From Colwellia sp. (lineage in GTDB: Bacteria; Pseudomonadota; Gammaproteobacteria; Enterobacterales; Alteromonadaceae), in the NCBI GenBank assembly GCA_022969175.1, contig JALJPB010000043.1, positions 1 through 38,018 on the forward strand: a stretch of 38,018 nucleotides of DNA, read 5' to 3'. Under the pieces are notes generated by a model, which searched no databases, was not told the origin of the DNA, and saw nothing but the letters and a program-made list of their open reading frames with translations. Shown here piece after piece: positions 27,393 to 36,696 of the stretch (positions are counted from its first letter, which is position 1; every line of letters begins with the position of its first letter). The position numbers were made by a program, and so were the translations under genes.

Positions 27393-28534
27393 TACTTTGT
27401 ATCTCCTGTCCGAGCCGTACGTTTCCAACCACCATTTTTATGGCCTTTACAGAAACGAATAAATCCTTGTCCTAATGCCACATTCATTGAAACAAAAAAA
27501 CTAATAATAGCAACAACACCATTCACTTTCTGATTATTATTAATGCGTTTTTGTCCTTGCCATGCTATGGCATAAAAAACAATTTGAGCAATAAACAAGT
27601 TCAAATAGATAATATGCGATACCAAAAAAGCATTACTGATAAAAGTAATCAGCATAAGATGTGGGGCAAACCAACGCAGTACTTTATGCGACCAATAACA
27701 CCAACTTAATAGACCTTTAGTTGGTGATAGTGCCCATAGATTAGCGAAAAAAGCTTTGTAATTACCGATACCAATTCTAATGCGACGGCCAACCTCATCG
27801 CCTAATGATGGCGCAACTTCTTCTTTAGCTATTGCAGTGTCATTGTATATGACGTCATAGCCTTGTTTTTTTACATTCATAACAATACAAAAATCGTCAA
27901 CAATAGTATCTGTTGATAGCGGTAGATATAAATCTCTCTTTAACGCATAAATTGCACCGTTAGCGCCCAGTAAGCTACCCAATTCAGATTCACATTTTTT
28001 CAAAAACTGTTCATAACGCCAGTACAAGCCATCAAGATTTTGATTACCATCTTCAGTTTCTAGAATTAACTCTCCAGAAACTGCGCCAATGTTTTCTTTG
28101 AAGCTCTCAACTAATATAGTCACCGCGTTAGTATTGAAGTCAGTATTAGCGTCTGTAAAGACTAGAATATCTGCGTTAGACTTAGCCACTAGGTCATTGA
28201 GTACTGATATTTTCCCACGATTTACTTCAAAATTATAAGCTTGTACTTTTTCACATTTAAATGACTCTATGATCTTTCCAGTATTATCTTGGCTACCGTC
28301 TGAGGCGACTAATATTTGAAAATTCCCTTGATAATTCTGAGTTAACGCGTTTTCAATGCGTTCTTTAATACAAGACTCTTCGTTATATGCGGCGATAATT
28401 ATATCAACACTCGGCCATTGTTCAGGTGTTGTTAACTCAATTTCTTTAGGTGTAACTAAAAAGTGTAAAATAATAGGGTAAATAAGATATGAATACACTA
28501 ATAAAAACAATGCTATCCAAAATAACATCAACAT
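27392..28534 (-). CDS. Processive-type glycosyltransferase family 2, membrane-bound
   Basis: This 380-residue protein starts with one membrane helix (LMLFWIALFLLVYSYLIYPI). A GT-A domain follows: VDIIIAAYNEE, LVASDGSQDNT, VFTDANTDF and VDDFCIVMNV. GRRIRIG fills the place of the QxxRW-like motif. Three to four C-terminal helices follow. The layout is that of PgaC/HAS-like synthases, although in Wzx/Wzy loci such enzymes may add single sugars. ATG at 28534 has GAGG 9 bases upstream; an in-frame ATG at 28528 is the alternative. It overlaps the hexapeptide gene upstream by 7 bases. Confidence 0.9.
   Translation of the reverse strand: MLMLFWIALFLLVYSYLIYPIILHFLVTPKEIELTTPEQWPSVDIIIAAYNEESCIKERIENALTQNYQGNFQILVASDGSQDNTGKIIESFKCEKVQAYNFEVNRGKISVLNDLVAKSNADILVFTDANTDFNTNAVTILVESFKENIGAVSGELILETEDGNQNLDGLYWRYEQFLKKCESELGSLLGANGAIYALKRDLYLPLSTDTIVDDFCIVMNVKKQGYDVIYNDTAIAKEEVAPSLGDEVGRRIRIGIGNYKAFFANLWALSPTKGLLSWCYWSHKVLRWFAPHLMLITFISNAFLVSHIIYLNLFIAQIVFYAIAWQGQKRINNNQKVNGVVAIISFFVSMNVALGQGFIRFCKGHKNGGWKRTARTGDTK
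27402..27407 (-). promoter_or_regulatory. Ribosome binding site fixing the start at 27392
   Basis: AGGAGA on the minus strand lies 9 bases before the ATG at 27392. It decides against the longer TTG-initiated frame that would overlap the GT2 gene by 37 bases. Confidence 0.85.
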
Positions 28535-29046
28535 GTTTGATTGCCTCGATTAATCACTTTCGCAGGAATACCTACTGCAGTTACATTACTGGGTAGATCT
28601 TTAACGACTACGGCATTTGCACCAATTTTTACATTGTCACCGATGGTGATACCACCAATAATTTTCGCACCAGCACCAATAAAAATGTTATCACCTAAGC
28701 GCGGAGCTTTGCCTTTCTCGTCACCAATAACGACACCACTTTCAATAGTAATATTTTTACCACCACTAACCTTTGAATTTATTACAACACCAACCGGATG
28801 CATGATCACAAAACCTTGGTCAAACTTTGCTCCCGCGCCAATAACACAACCATTTATTACACGGTTTAACCAAAGAGATATAAGTGCTAGTGGGGCTAAT
28901 TTAAATTTTATCATCCAACTGGTTAGTCGATATAAAGCATTAGCAGAAGTACCATCACTGACCAATGTTCTAAATACAGAGACTTGATAGCCTTCATCTG
29001 CCAGAACTTTTTGCTTCTGTTTGATATCACTTATTAGATATTTCAC
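28528..29046 (-). CDS. Serine acetyltransferase-like hexapeptide-repeat acetyltransferase
   Basis: This 172-residue protein has a left-handed beta-helix of the CysE/colanic-acid acetyltransferase type. Hexapeptide repeats run from about residue 70 to 155 (GCVIGAGAKFDQGFVI, NITIESGVVIGDEKG, NIFIGAGAKIIGG), and the family ending IPAKVI is present. It is shorter than true CysE and lies among glycosyltransferases, so O-acetylation of the EPS is the likely role. It starts with GTG at 29046, with AGGT upstream, and overlaps the GT4 stop by four bases (GTGA). Confidence 0.9.
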   Translation of the reverse strand: MKYLISDIKQKQKVLADEGYQVSVFRTLVSDGTSANALYRLTSWMIKFKLAPLALISLWLNRVINGCVIGAGAKFDQGFVIMHPVGVVINSKVSGGKNITIESGVVIGDEKGKAPRLGDNIFIGAGAKIIGGITIGDNVKIGANAVVVKDLPSNVTAVGIPAKVINRGNQTC

Positions 29047-30158
29047 TGTGCACCTACTTTATCTAAAACATGCTGAACATTTTTTTGCCAGTCAAACTGA
29101 TTTGCATGGTTAATTATTGCTTCAGTAGACCATGTTATATTCAATGCTTGCTCCATCGCAGTTGCTAATTGTTGTTCATTTTTTGCATCTACCAATATAC
29201 CAACTTCTTCATTTACAACCTCAGGAATACCCCCTACCCGTGTTGAGATTACCGGCGTGCCACTTGCAAAAGATTCCAACAATACGTTTGGTACACCTTC
29301 ACGGTAACTAGGAAGAACTAAAATATTAGCTTGGCGAATATACTGTGCAACTTCATGTAATGGTACTGAACCACATAAACGAATACTGCAGCTGAGTTCG
29401 TGCTGATTAATTTTTTCAGCTAAAAAACTCTTCATTGGCCCTTCTCCCAAAATATCTAATTCCATTGCAGGGTGTTTTTTCTTTACTTGGATAAATGCAG
29501 AAATAAGCTCATTACACCCTTTAGTCTCGATTAAACTGCCTACAAAAACAAAATGTTGACGATGCTTTTTTTTCTGCATAGGGTGAAAAACTTTAGGATT
29601 AACACCGTTATAATTAACAGATAATTTCTGTTTTTCTATTCCTTGTTTGTTCAGCATATTTGCTAATGCCTGGCTCGCACAAAATATAGTTTCCGCTTTG
29701 TTAAGCCACTTTTTCATTAAGCGACTACGGGCGGGAAATTGGCTATTTTCATTTACATCTGTGCCATGTACCTTTACAAAAAAGGGTAAGCGTAGAAGTT
29801 TATTTAACATCGATACAGCCACTGCATCAGGAAAGCCCCACGAGGATAAAATTGCAGTGGGATGTTGCTTTTTAATCCAAGGTAAATAAAACAATAGTGA
29901 TAACAGCTGGAAAAAAGGCACTAAACGGCGGCCAAATTTTGGAATATAAAAGTACGGGCAATATTTTATATTTTGTGGAGCTTTACATTCATCATGATGA
30001 CTTAACCACTCTTTCCAAGGTAACAAAACAATAAGTTTTATTGGCAGTGTTTCATTAAGAAGATCGAATTGCTGTTTATTAAAACTTGCTCTATTCAGTC
30101 CCCAAGGGACTGGGTATAAATTCGTAACAATCAGTAACGTTTTTTTTCTATCAGTCAT
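29043..30158 (-). CDS. Glycosyltransferase family 4
   Basis: The protein has 371 residues. The N-terminal half has LIVTNLYPVPWG, ILSSWGFPDAVAV and FVKVHGTDVN, the usual GT4 acceptor-domain pieces. The C-terminal half has FVGSLIETKGCNELI and YREGVPNVLLESFASGTPVI with the E-x7-E pair, then VGGIPEVV. The start codon abuts the stop of the upstream GT4 (TAA ATG), and the stop overlaps the acetyltransferase start, so it lies in the middle of a tightly coupled operon. Donor and acceptor are unknown. Confidence 0.94.
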   Translation of the reverse strand: MTDRKKTLLIVTNLYPVPWGLNRASFNKQQFDLLNETLPIKLIVLLPWKEWLSHHDECKAPQNIKYCPYFYIPKFGRRLVPFFQLLSLLFYLPWIKKQHPTAILSSWGFPDAVAVSMLNKLLRLPFFVKVHGTDVNENSQFPARSRLMKKWLNKAETIFCASQALANMLNKQGIEKQKLSVNYNGVNPKVFHPMQKKKHRQHFVFVGSLIETKGCNELISAFIQVKKKHPAMELDILGEGPMKSFLAEKINQHELSCSIRLCGSVPLHEVAQYIRQANILVLPSYREGVPNVLLESFASGTPVISTRVGGIPEVVNEEVGILVDAKNEQQLATAMEQALNITWSTEAIINHANQFDWQKNVQHVLDKVGAQ

Positions 30159-31361
30159 TTATTTTGTCAGTTTTTGATAAACAGGTAAATACTGTTTAGC
30201 CGTATTAAGCCAATTACGTTCATCACGAACGAACGATAAACCTTGCTCACTGACTTTAGTAAGTAGTTCGGTGTTGTCAATTGTGGATATAATTTTATTC
30301 GCTAACGCTTGTGCATCATCTGCTGGAAATAAAAAACCTGTTTCTCCATCAGTGATCAATTCACGGTGTCCACCAATATCAGATGCGATGACTGGCTTAA
30401 ATTGTGCCATAGATTCTAAAGGTTTTAGTGGTGTTACAAGCTCAGTTAAGCGGATACTTTCACGTGGAAATACCATAACGTCGGCCAAGCTATAATAACG
30501 GTTTACCTGCTCGAAGGGAACGCGTCCAACAAAAGTGACTAGATTTTCCAGCTTAGCTTGAGCAACTTGTTGATTTAAATTTTTAAGCTCATTACCGGCA
30601 CCAACAAGTAACAAATGAATATCATCGCGAGTCTTAGCTATTATGCTCATTGCTTCTATAGCGTAAGCCAAACCTTCATACTTGAAAAAAGTACCTACAA
30701 AGGCAACCACTTTCTTACCTGCCAACTTCAACGATTGTTCTAACTCGCTATCTCGCTGATAAGATGGTTGAAAGTTCTCAATATCGACCGCATTAGGAGT
30801 GATAAATATTTTACTTTCTGGAATGCCTCGTTTAATTAAATCGGTTTTTAAGCCTTGACAAATACAGCTAATCGCATCAGCTTTTTCGAAAGCTCTTTGT
30901 TCTATCGCTTTAATCATTCGATATTTAAAGCTACCTTCTTTGGTCTTCCCCGTATCTACAGCGGCATCTTCCCATAAAGCTCTGACTTCATAAGTTACAG
31001 GAATATTATATTTTTTACCGACTTTAACTGCAGCTAAAGCATTGAACATCGGAGAGTGAGTTTGGATAACATCAGGTTTGTCTGCCAATACAGCTTTTTC
31101 GATGCGTTTAGCCAAATGGTTGATGTGCAATAAATAATTAATAAAAGGAATTTTAGTGAGTAAAGATTTAGATTTTTCAGTACGTTGATAAATAACACCA
31201 TCAACATCTTCTTCTAAAGCTTTAAAATCTTGATAGCGTTGACTTGTTAACTGATTAGTTGTAACTCCAATTTTTCGTTGATGACGAATTATTGCGTCAG
31301 AACGTAAAGAATAACCACTAATATTTGGCCTAGAATATTCCAGCACATGTAAAACTTTCAC
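30159..31361 (-). CDS. Exosortase A-associated glycosyltransferase family 4 (TIGR04063-like)
   Basis: This 400-residue GT4 starts MKVLHVLEYSRPNISGYSLR. That opening, with the SGYSxR motif, is characteristic of the PEP-CTERM/exosortase-A-associated glycosyltransferase family (TIGR04063). AFVGTFFKYEGL and the donor-site segment LTELVTPLKPLESMAQFKPV (with the conserved Glu residues), followed by ASDIGGHREL, confirm GT4. The open frame extends to a TTG at 31379. GTG at 31361 is preferred because AAGGAA lies 5 bases upstream and relatives start exactly there. It follows manB by about 100 bases. Confidence 0.92.
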   Translation of the reverse strand: MKVLHVLEYSRPNISGYSLRSDAIIRHQRKIGVTTNQLTSQRYQDFKALEEDVDGVIYQRTEKSKSLLTKIPFINYLLHINHLAKRIEKAVLADKPDVIQTHSPMFNALAAVKVGKKYNIPVTYEVRALWEDAAVDTGKTKEGSFKYRMIKAIEQRAFEKADAISCICQGLKTDLIKRGIPESKIFITPNAVDIENFQPSYQRDSELEQSLKLAGKKVVAFVGTFFKYEGLAYAIEAMSIIAKTRDDIHLLLVGAGNELKNLNQQVAQAKLENLVTFVGRVPFEQVNRYYSLADVMVFPRESIRLTELVTPLKPLESMAQFKPVIASDIGGHRELITDGETGFLFPADDAQALANKIISTIDNTELLTKVSEQGLSFVRDERNWLNTAKQYLPVYQKLTK

Positions 31362-31366
31362 ACTAT

Positions 31367-31372
31367 TTCCTT
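31367..31372 (-). promoter_or_regulatory. Ribosome binding site fixing a GTG start at 31361
   Basis: AAGGAA on the minus strand lies 5 bases before GTG at 31361. It marks that codon, rather than the TTG at 31379, as the start of the exosortase-associated glycosyltransferase. Confidence 0.8.
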
Positions 31373-31463
31373 TTTTCAATTTATATAACTCATACTTTGA
31401 TATAGCTAAATTTTATTAACGCGCCTTATATCAATAAGTAGTTTATCTATCCTTTCCAAATAT

Positions 31464-32837
31464 CTAATTATCTAGTGTGTCTATAAACATTAAAATTTCA
31501 GCTGTTTTTTCTTCCATCAAAATGCGATCTCCAATCGACTCAACATTAATACGCAATAATGGTTCGGTATTTGATTTTCGAACATTAAAACGCCAGTTAT
31601 CAAATTTTAGTGATAAACCATCAACATTTTCAACTTCCAGCGCCTGACCTAAGTATCGTTCAGAAATTTTAGTCAATACAATATCAGCATTAGCAACCGT
31701 ACGGTTTATTTCACCTGAAGACGGGTATTTATTGATGCGTTCACAAACCATTGAAGAAAGTGTTTTACCCGATTGACTCATCAATTCAGCTACCAATAGC
31801 CATGGGATCATACCACTATCACAATAATTAAAGTCTCTAAAGTAATGGTGAGCACTCATTTCTCCACCATATATAGCGTCTTCTTTGCGCATTCTCTCCT
31901 TTATAAAGGCATGTCCAGTTTTACATTGAATAGCAATACCTTTATTCTTTTCAATAATATCAATAGTATTAAGTGTTAAGCGTGGGTCATGTATAATTTT
32001 TTCATTAGGGTGTTTTTGTAAAAAAGCTTCTGCTAATAAACCAACAATATAATATCCTTCAATGAAATTACCTTTTTCATCAAATAAGAAGCAACGGTCA
32101 AAATCTCCATCCCAAGCTATTCCCATATCAGCCTGATGTGCTAACACCGCATCACTGGTCGATTGTCTGTTTTCGGGTAATAATGGGTTAGGGATACCGT
32201 TGGGAAAGTTACCGTCTGGTTGGTGGTGAACTTTAATAAACTCAACAGCTATGCTATTTTCAACAAAGTGTTTTTCTAAGACATCAATCACATGCCCTGC
32301 TGCGCCATTACCAGCATTAACTACTAATTTGATTGGCTTTAACGCTTTACTATCGACATATGTTAATAAGTGTTCAACAAATGGAGCTAAATTACTTTTC
32401 TCTCGATAATTTCCCTTTGTTAAACCTTCAATAAATTGATTTTTTTCAGCTAAGACCTTTATTGCTAATAAACCAGTATCACCACTAATAGGTTTACTTT
32501 GCTCACGAACCAGTTTTAAGCCGTTATAATCTTTTGGATTATGACTAGCCGTAACCACAATACCGCCGTCAACTTTCAGGTGAGCTGTAGCAAAATATAT
32601 TTCTTCAGTACCTGCCAAGCCTATATCGATAACATCACAGCCTTCGTCCATAATACCCTGAGCGAGGGCTTGTTTTAATGTTGGTGTTGATAAACGAATA
32701 TCGCCACCAATAACGACTGTTTTTGCCGAAAGATATTGAGCAAATGCACGACCAATACGATAAACAATATCCTCGTTAAGTTCATCACCTAAACGCCCAC
32801 GAATATCGTAAGCTTTAAAACAAGTTAGCTCTGTCAT
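31464..32837 (-). CDS. manB: Phosphomannomutase ManB (PMM/PGM family)
   Basis: The enzyme converts mannose-6-phosphate to mannose-1-phosphate, the precursor of GDP-mannose. The 457 residues have all four PMM/PGM signatures: the catalytic phosphoserine loop [11 protein letters not shown] (Ser98), the metal loop WDGDFDRC at about 243-250, the sugar-binding GEMSAHHYF and the phosphate-binding [12 protein letters not shown] near the C-terminus. It resembles enterobacterial CpsG/ManB. The start overlaps the manC stop by four bases (ATGA). Confidence 0.95.
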   Translation of the reverse strand: MTELTCFKAYDIRGRLGDELNEDIVYRIGRAFAQYLSAKTVVIGGDIRLSTPTLKQALAQGIMDEGCDVIDIGLAGTEEIYFATAHLKVDGGIVVTASHNPKDYNGLKLVREQSKPISGDTGLLAIKVLAEKNQFIEGLTKGNYREKSNLAPFVEHLLTYVDSKALKPIKLVVNAGNGAAGHVIDVLEKHFVENSIAVEFIKVHHQPDGNFPNGIPNPLLPENRQSTSDAVLAHQADMGIAWDGDFDRCFLFDEKGNFIEGYYIVGLLAEAFLQKHPNEKIIHDPRLTLNTIDIIEKNKGIAIQCKTGHAFIKERMRKEDAIYGGEMSAHHYFRDFNYCDSGMIPWLLVAELMSQSGKTLSSMVCERINKYPSSGEINRTVANADIVLTKISERYLGQALEVENVDGLSLKFDNWRFNVRKSNTEPLLRINVESIGDRILMEEKTAEILMFIDTLDN

Positions 32838-34258
32838 TTATCGTCACTCCGACCATATTTATCTTCAAAGCGAACAATGTCATCTTCACCAAGATAGGAG
32901 CCGGATTGTACTTCTATCAATTCCAAATCCACTTTCCCCGGGTTTTCCAAACTATGAACAGTGCCAATAGGAATATAAGTTGATTGGTTTTCAGTTAATA
33001 AAAACTCTTCATCACCATTTCTCACTTTCGCGGTGCCTGACACTACAATCCAGTGTTCCGCACGGTGGTGATGCATTTGCACCGAAAGTTTGGCTCCCAT
33101 TTTTACGGTAATGCGTTTTACCTGAAAACGTTCGCCATTATCAACAGAGTCATAACGGCCCCATGGACGATAAACTTCGCGATGATGAATATGCTCTGTC
33201 CGTTTTGTATTTTTTAGTTGTGCAACAATATTTTTTACGTCCTGCACTGAATCTTTATTGGCAACCAAAACAGCATCAGGGGTATCTACAATCACAATAT
33301 TATCTAAGCCGATAGTAGTTACCAAACGGTCTGACGAGTGTATTAAACTATTGCTTGTCGCTTGCGTAATAACATCACCATGGGTAGCGTTATTGTTTTC
33401 ATCTTTGTCTAATTCACTCCATAATGCCGACCACGACCCCACGTCATTCCAGCCTGCATCTAATGGCACTACCACGGCACTATCCGTTTTTTCCATAACA
33501 GCATAGTCAATTGACTCTTCTGGACAAGCAGAAAAAGCATCATTATCTATACGTAAGAAGTCCATATCCGCATTCATGTTGGTTGTTGATTTTTCACAAG
33601 CTTGATAAATATCAGGTCTGAATTTTTTCAATTCTTCTAGATAACGTTTAGCTTTAAAAACAAACATACCGCTGTTCCAATAAAACTCACCTGAGTCGAC
33701 ATAATCTATCGCTGTGGCTAATTCAGGTTTTTCAACAAATTTATTCACTTGAAAAGACTCTGAACCTTTTTGTAGTTCATCACCTCTTTGAATATAACCA
33801 TACCCTGTGTGCGGTTCTGTAGGCACAATTCCGAAAGTCACTAATAAACCTTCGGTAGCTAAGTCATAAGCTTTATTAGCCGCGTCTTGAAACGTTCCTG
33901 TATCTTTTATATTATGATCTGAAGCTAGAACTAATAGAACAGCATCTGGATTTTCTTTATAAGCAATAAAAGCTGACAAAGCAATAGCTGGCGCGGTATT
34001 TCTACCAACAGGCTCAAGTAAAATTGCTTTTGCTGAAACATCTAACTCTCTTGTTTGTTCAGCCACAATAAAACGGTGATCTTCATTGCAAATAAAAATT
34101 GGTGCTTGAGCATTTTTTGGTAAACGCAATATAGTATTTTGCAGCATACTATCTTCATTGAACAAACGAATAAATTGTTTAGGATGTTGCTTTCTAGACA
34201 ATGGCCATAGCCGAGTTCCACTACCACCACATAAAATTACAGGATAATAATTAGACAT
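32834..34258 (-). CDS. manC: Mannose-1-phosphate guanylyltransferase/mannose-6-phosphate isomerase ManC
   Basis: This is a bifunctional type II enzyme of 474 residues. The N-terminal nucleotidyltransferase has [19 protein letters not shown] at about 11-29. The C-terminal cupin phosphomannose isomerase domain has [28 protein letters not shown] and [11 protein letters not shown]. Together with ManB it makes GDP-mannose. The open frame extends to a TTG at 34324, inside the upstream gene. ATG at 34258 ([12 protein letters not shown]) matches the family and has AGAGA upstream. Confidence 0.96.
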   Translation of the reverse strand: MSNYYPVILCGGSGTRLWPLSRKQHPKQFIRLFNEDSMLQNTILRLPKNAQAPIFICNEDHRFIVAEQTRELDVSAKAILLEPVGRNTAPAIALSAFIAYKENPDAVLLVLASDHNIKDTGTFQDAANKAYDLATEGLLVTFGIVPTEPHTGYGYIQRGDELQKGSESFQVNKFVEKPELATAIDYVDSGEFYWNSGMFVFKAKRYLEELKKFRPDIYQACEKSTTNMNADMDFLRIDNDAFSACPEESIDYAVMEKTDSAVVVPLDAGWNDVGSWSALWSELDKDENNNATHGDVITQATSNSLIHSSDRLVTTIGLDNIVIVDTPDAVLVANKDSVQDVKNIVAQLKNTKRTEHIHHREVYRPWGRYDSVDNGERFQVKRITVKMGAKLSVQMHHHRAEHWIVVSGTAKVRNGDEEFLLTENQSTYIPIGTVHSLENPGKVDLELIEVQSGSYLGEDDIVRFEDKYGRSDDK

Positions 34259-34298
34259 ATTAAAGAATTCTCTTTTATTTAGATGCTTAAAGCGTGGG

Positions 34299-35705
34299 TT
34301 ACCTACCCTTGCCAAACAATACAATTTCTACGGTACGAATAAGGATCAATAAATCCAATAAAAAGCTTCGGTGTTTAATATAATAAAGATCATATTTAAG
34401 TTTTTCTAATGAATCTTCTTCTGTCACACCGTAGGGGTATTTAAGTTGAGCCCAGCCCGTTAACCCAGGCTTAACATTATGGCGTTCATTATAATATGGA
34501 AGGTTCTTAATTAGCTGCTGAACAAATTCTGGACGCTCTGGACGTGGCCCTACAAAACCCATGTCGCCACGTATAACGTTAAGAATTTGCGGTAATTCAT
34601 CGATTCGATATTTACGAATGAATTTACCTATTTTAGTGGTTCTATCGTCATTTTCAGATGCCATTTGTGCGCCATTTTTTTCGGCGTCAATACGCATACT
34701 TCTAAACTTAATAATATTGAATGCTTGTCCGTCCAGACCTACTCGCTCTTGAAAATAAAATATTGGCGCACTCAAACCTTCATCTAACTTAATAAGTATC
34801 GCTGTAATCAGCATTATTGGCCAAGCAACAAGGAATAATACAACACCCATCGTTGCGTTAAATATCCAATCAAGTGTATTTCTTAAATGATTCCCAGAAG
34901 CAAAACCATTAGAATATATAACCCAACTCGGATAAATTAAATTAACGGCGATCTGTCCGGTTTCTCTTTCGATGAAATCTAATATTTCAGTAATTTCAAC
35001 ACCACGAATTTTACAAGCAAATAATTCATCTACAGGTAAATTACCGCGACGTTCATCATTAGCAACAACAATTTCATCAATATCATGTTCTAAAGCATAA
35101 TTAACCAAGGAGCCTTCAATAATCAATCTATTTTCATTAACAATACCACCATGTTCGGTATCGCCATCCATCACAACAAACCCGTGAACATAAAAGCTCT
35201 GGCGGTCAACATCACGACGCATTCTTTTTTCGATTATAGAGGCTCGTTCACCAGAGCCTAGCACCAATACATGACGTTTATTAAAACCAAAAAAGTCGAC
35301 TTGTAAGGTGAAATACCTAAAACTACTACCAATAATTAAACCAAAAAAAGATGCCATCGCCAATATTTCTACAGCTAAGGATTGTTCGCCATAAAATGGA
35401 TTAATGAGTGTGACAATGAAAAATGCAATGGCAACTGAAACCAATAAACGGCGAATTATTCCACGAAAATTCTCCCGTAGTTTTGAATTGTATAAGCCGA
35501 GAGCTAGAGAAGATAGTTGTACAACAAAAGCAAAAATAATACCGTAAATGACTAATATATTAATTGGAATGTCTTTATGTTCAACCAGTAGAAATAAACT
35601 ATTAAGATAAACAGTTAAAATCAGCGAACCAGCAAATAAACAAAGTTCAAGCAGTACAAGCGATTTACTACCTGTAGAAAGATCACGAAATTTTGGACTA
35701 GACAT
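34299..35705 (-). CDS. Initiating sugar-phosphate transferase, PEP-CTERM system type (WcaJ/EpsB-like)
   Basis: This polyisoprenyl-phosphate hexose-1-phosphate transferase starts the repeat unit on undecaprenyl phosphate. The 468 residues contain four N-terminal helices, a CoA_binding_3-like central domain ([16 protein letters not shown]), one more membrane segment ([20 protein letters not shown]) and the catalytic C-terminus. The catalytic part has [46 protein letters not shown] and [10 protein letters not shown]. This last domain fits TIGR03013, the form linked to PEP-CTERM systems. A TTG at 35729 would add eight residues without a ribosome binding site, so ATG at 35705 is used. It is the promoter-proximal gene of the main EPS operon, divergent from the wza-like gene. 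Confidence 0.94.
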   Translation of the reverse strand: MSSPKFRDLSTGSKSLVLLELCLFAGSLILTVYLNSLFLLVEHKDIPINILVIYGIIFAFVVQLSSLALGLYNSKLRENFRGIIRRLLVSVAIAFFIVTLINPFYGEQSLAVEILAMASFFGLIIGSSFRYFTLQVDFFGFNKRHVLVLGSGERASIIEKRMRRDVDRQSFYVHGFVVMDGDTEHGGIVNENRLIIEGSLVNYALEHDIDEIVVANDERRGNLPVDELFACKIRGVEITEILDFIERETGQIAVNLIYPSWVIYSNGFASGNHLRNTLDWIFNATMGVVLFLVAWPIMLITAILIKLDEGLSAPIFYFQERVGLDGQAFNIIKFRSMRIDAEKNGAQMASENDDRTTKIGKFIRKYRIDELPQILNVIRGDMGFVGPRPERPEFVQQLIKNLPYYNERHNVKPGLTGWAQLKYPYGVTEEDSLEKLKYDLYYIKHRSFLLDLLILIRTVEIVLFGKGR

Positions 35706-35950
35706 AATTAAATAAGGCTTCCATTGCAATTAAAATGGCTAAATATCTGACTACAAAATTGCTAAAAGATAGTGTACAGATAAATTTGTAATATGATATC
35801 AGCTGTTTGCCTCTTTTTAAATAATCTTTTACTTTAGATCAACCCGTTAGTTTTATGTTAAAAAATGTGCATCCCTTGTAAAAATCAAATACAATCTGTT
35901 TGTTTATTACATAATTATTCAAATTTAGTTGTACATAGAAGGTTACCACC

Positions 35951-36586
35951 ATGGAATTTCGTTTTATTACTAATCTTAAAATAATGTTAGTTGTTATAGT
36001 TGTACAACTTATTACTGCCTGTAGCTCACCAACTTTACCCACAGCTTCCATACACCCGTCAACAACTGTTGATGCTGCTTCGTATAAGTATCTTGTTGGT
36101 GCTGGAGATGTTCTCAATATTTTTGTGTGGCGTCATGAAGATGTATCGGGCTCTTTTATTGTAAGACCTGATGGTATGATTACCACATCACTTGTAGAAG
36201 ATATTGTAGTTTCAGGAAAAACGCCTACAGAAGTTGCACGTGAAATTGAAAAAACGTTAAGTACTTATCTAAGAGATCCTGTTGTTACGGTTACGGTTAA
36301 CAATTTTGTTGGCCCATTTAGTGAACAAATTCGCGTAATAGGCGAAGCTTCAGAGCCTAAATCAATTAATTATACACAGTACATGACTCTGCTTGATGTC
36401 ATGATTCAAGTAGGCGGGTTAACTGAGTTTGCCGACGGCAATGATGCTGTATTAGTTCGTATAGAAAATGGTAAACAAGTATTGTATGACATATTTATTG
36501 AAGATTTAATTAAAAATGGTGAAATAAGTGCCAATGTAGATATTTTGCCTGGTGATATCATCGTGATCCCTGAAACTTGGTTTTAA
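35951..36586 (+). CDS. Wza-type polysaccharide export lipoprotein (XrtA-associated)
   Basis: This 211-residue outer-membrane export protein has a signal peptide ending LITAC (lipidated Cys24). A Poly_export domain follows at about 48-130 (YLVGAGDVLNIFVWRHEDVS, VRPDGMITTSLVEDI, YLRDPVVTVTV), then a single SLBB-like domain (IRVIGEASEPKSI to LPGDIIVIPE). It is shorter than E. coli Wza and lacks the C-terminal amphipathic helix. The length and lipobox fit the XrtA/PEP-CTERM export family (TIGR03027). AGAAGG lies 8 bases before ATG. It is followed 110 bases later by the chain-length gene. Confidence 0.93.
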   Translation: MEFRFITNLKIMLVVIVVQLITACSSPTLPTASIHPSTTVDAASYKYLVGAGDVLNIFVWRHEDVSGSFIVRPDGMITTSLVEDIVVSGKTPTEVAREIEKTLSTYLRDPVVTVTVNNFVGPFSEQIRVIGEASEPKSINYTQYMTLLDVMIQVGGLTEFADGNDAVLVRIENGKQVLYDIFIEDLIKNGEISANVDILPGDIIVIPETWF

Positions 36587-36696
36587 AACGTTTTTTTTAA
36601 AAGCTTAAGAATTACTATTTAACAAGTGTTTGTTGAAAGTTTTTAACAAACGAAACATCAGAGTACATAACAGCGATACTGTTATAGAGGTTGTGA

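Noticed and set aside
27393..27428. TTG-initiated N-terminal extension of the NodB-like protein
   Set aside because: It overlaps the GT2 coding region out of frame. A strong AGGAGA points to the ATG at 27392.
28541..28987. 148-codon plus-strand open frame
   Set aside because: It is the antisense shadow of the hexapeptide acetyltransferase, whose repeats and family ending are unmistakable.
34259..34324. TTG-initiated N-terminal extension of ManC
   Set aside because: It runs into the upstream sugar-transferase gene. The family start is [12 protein letters not shown] at 34258.
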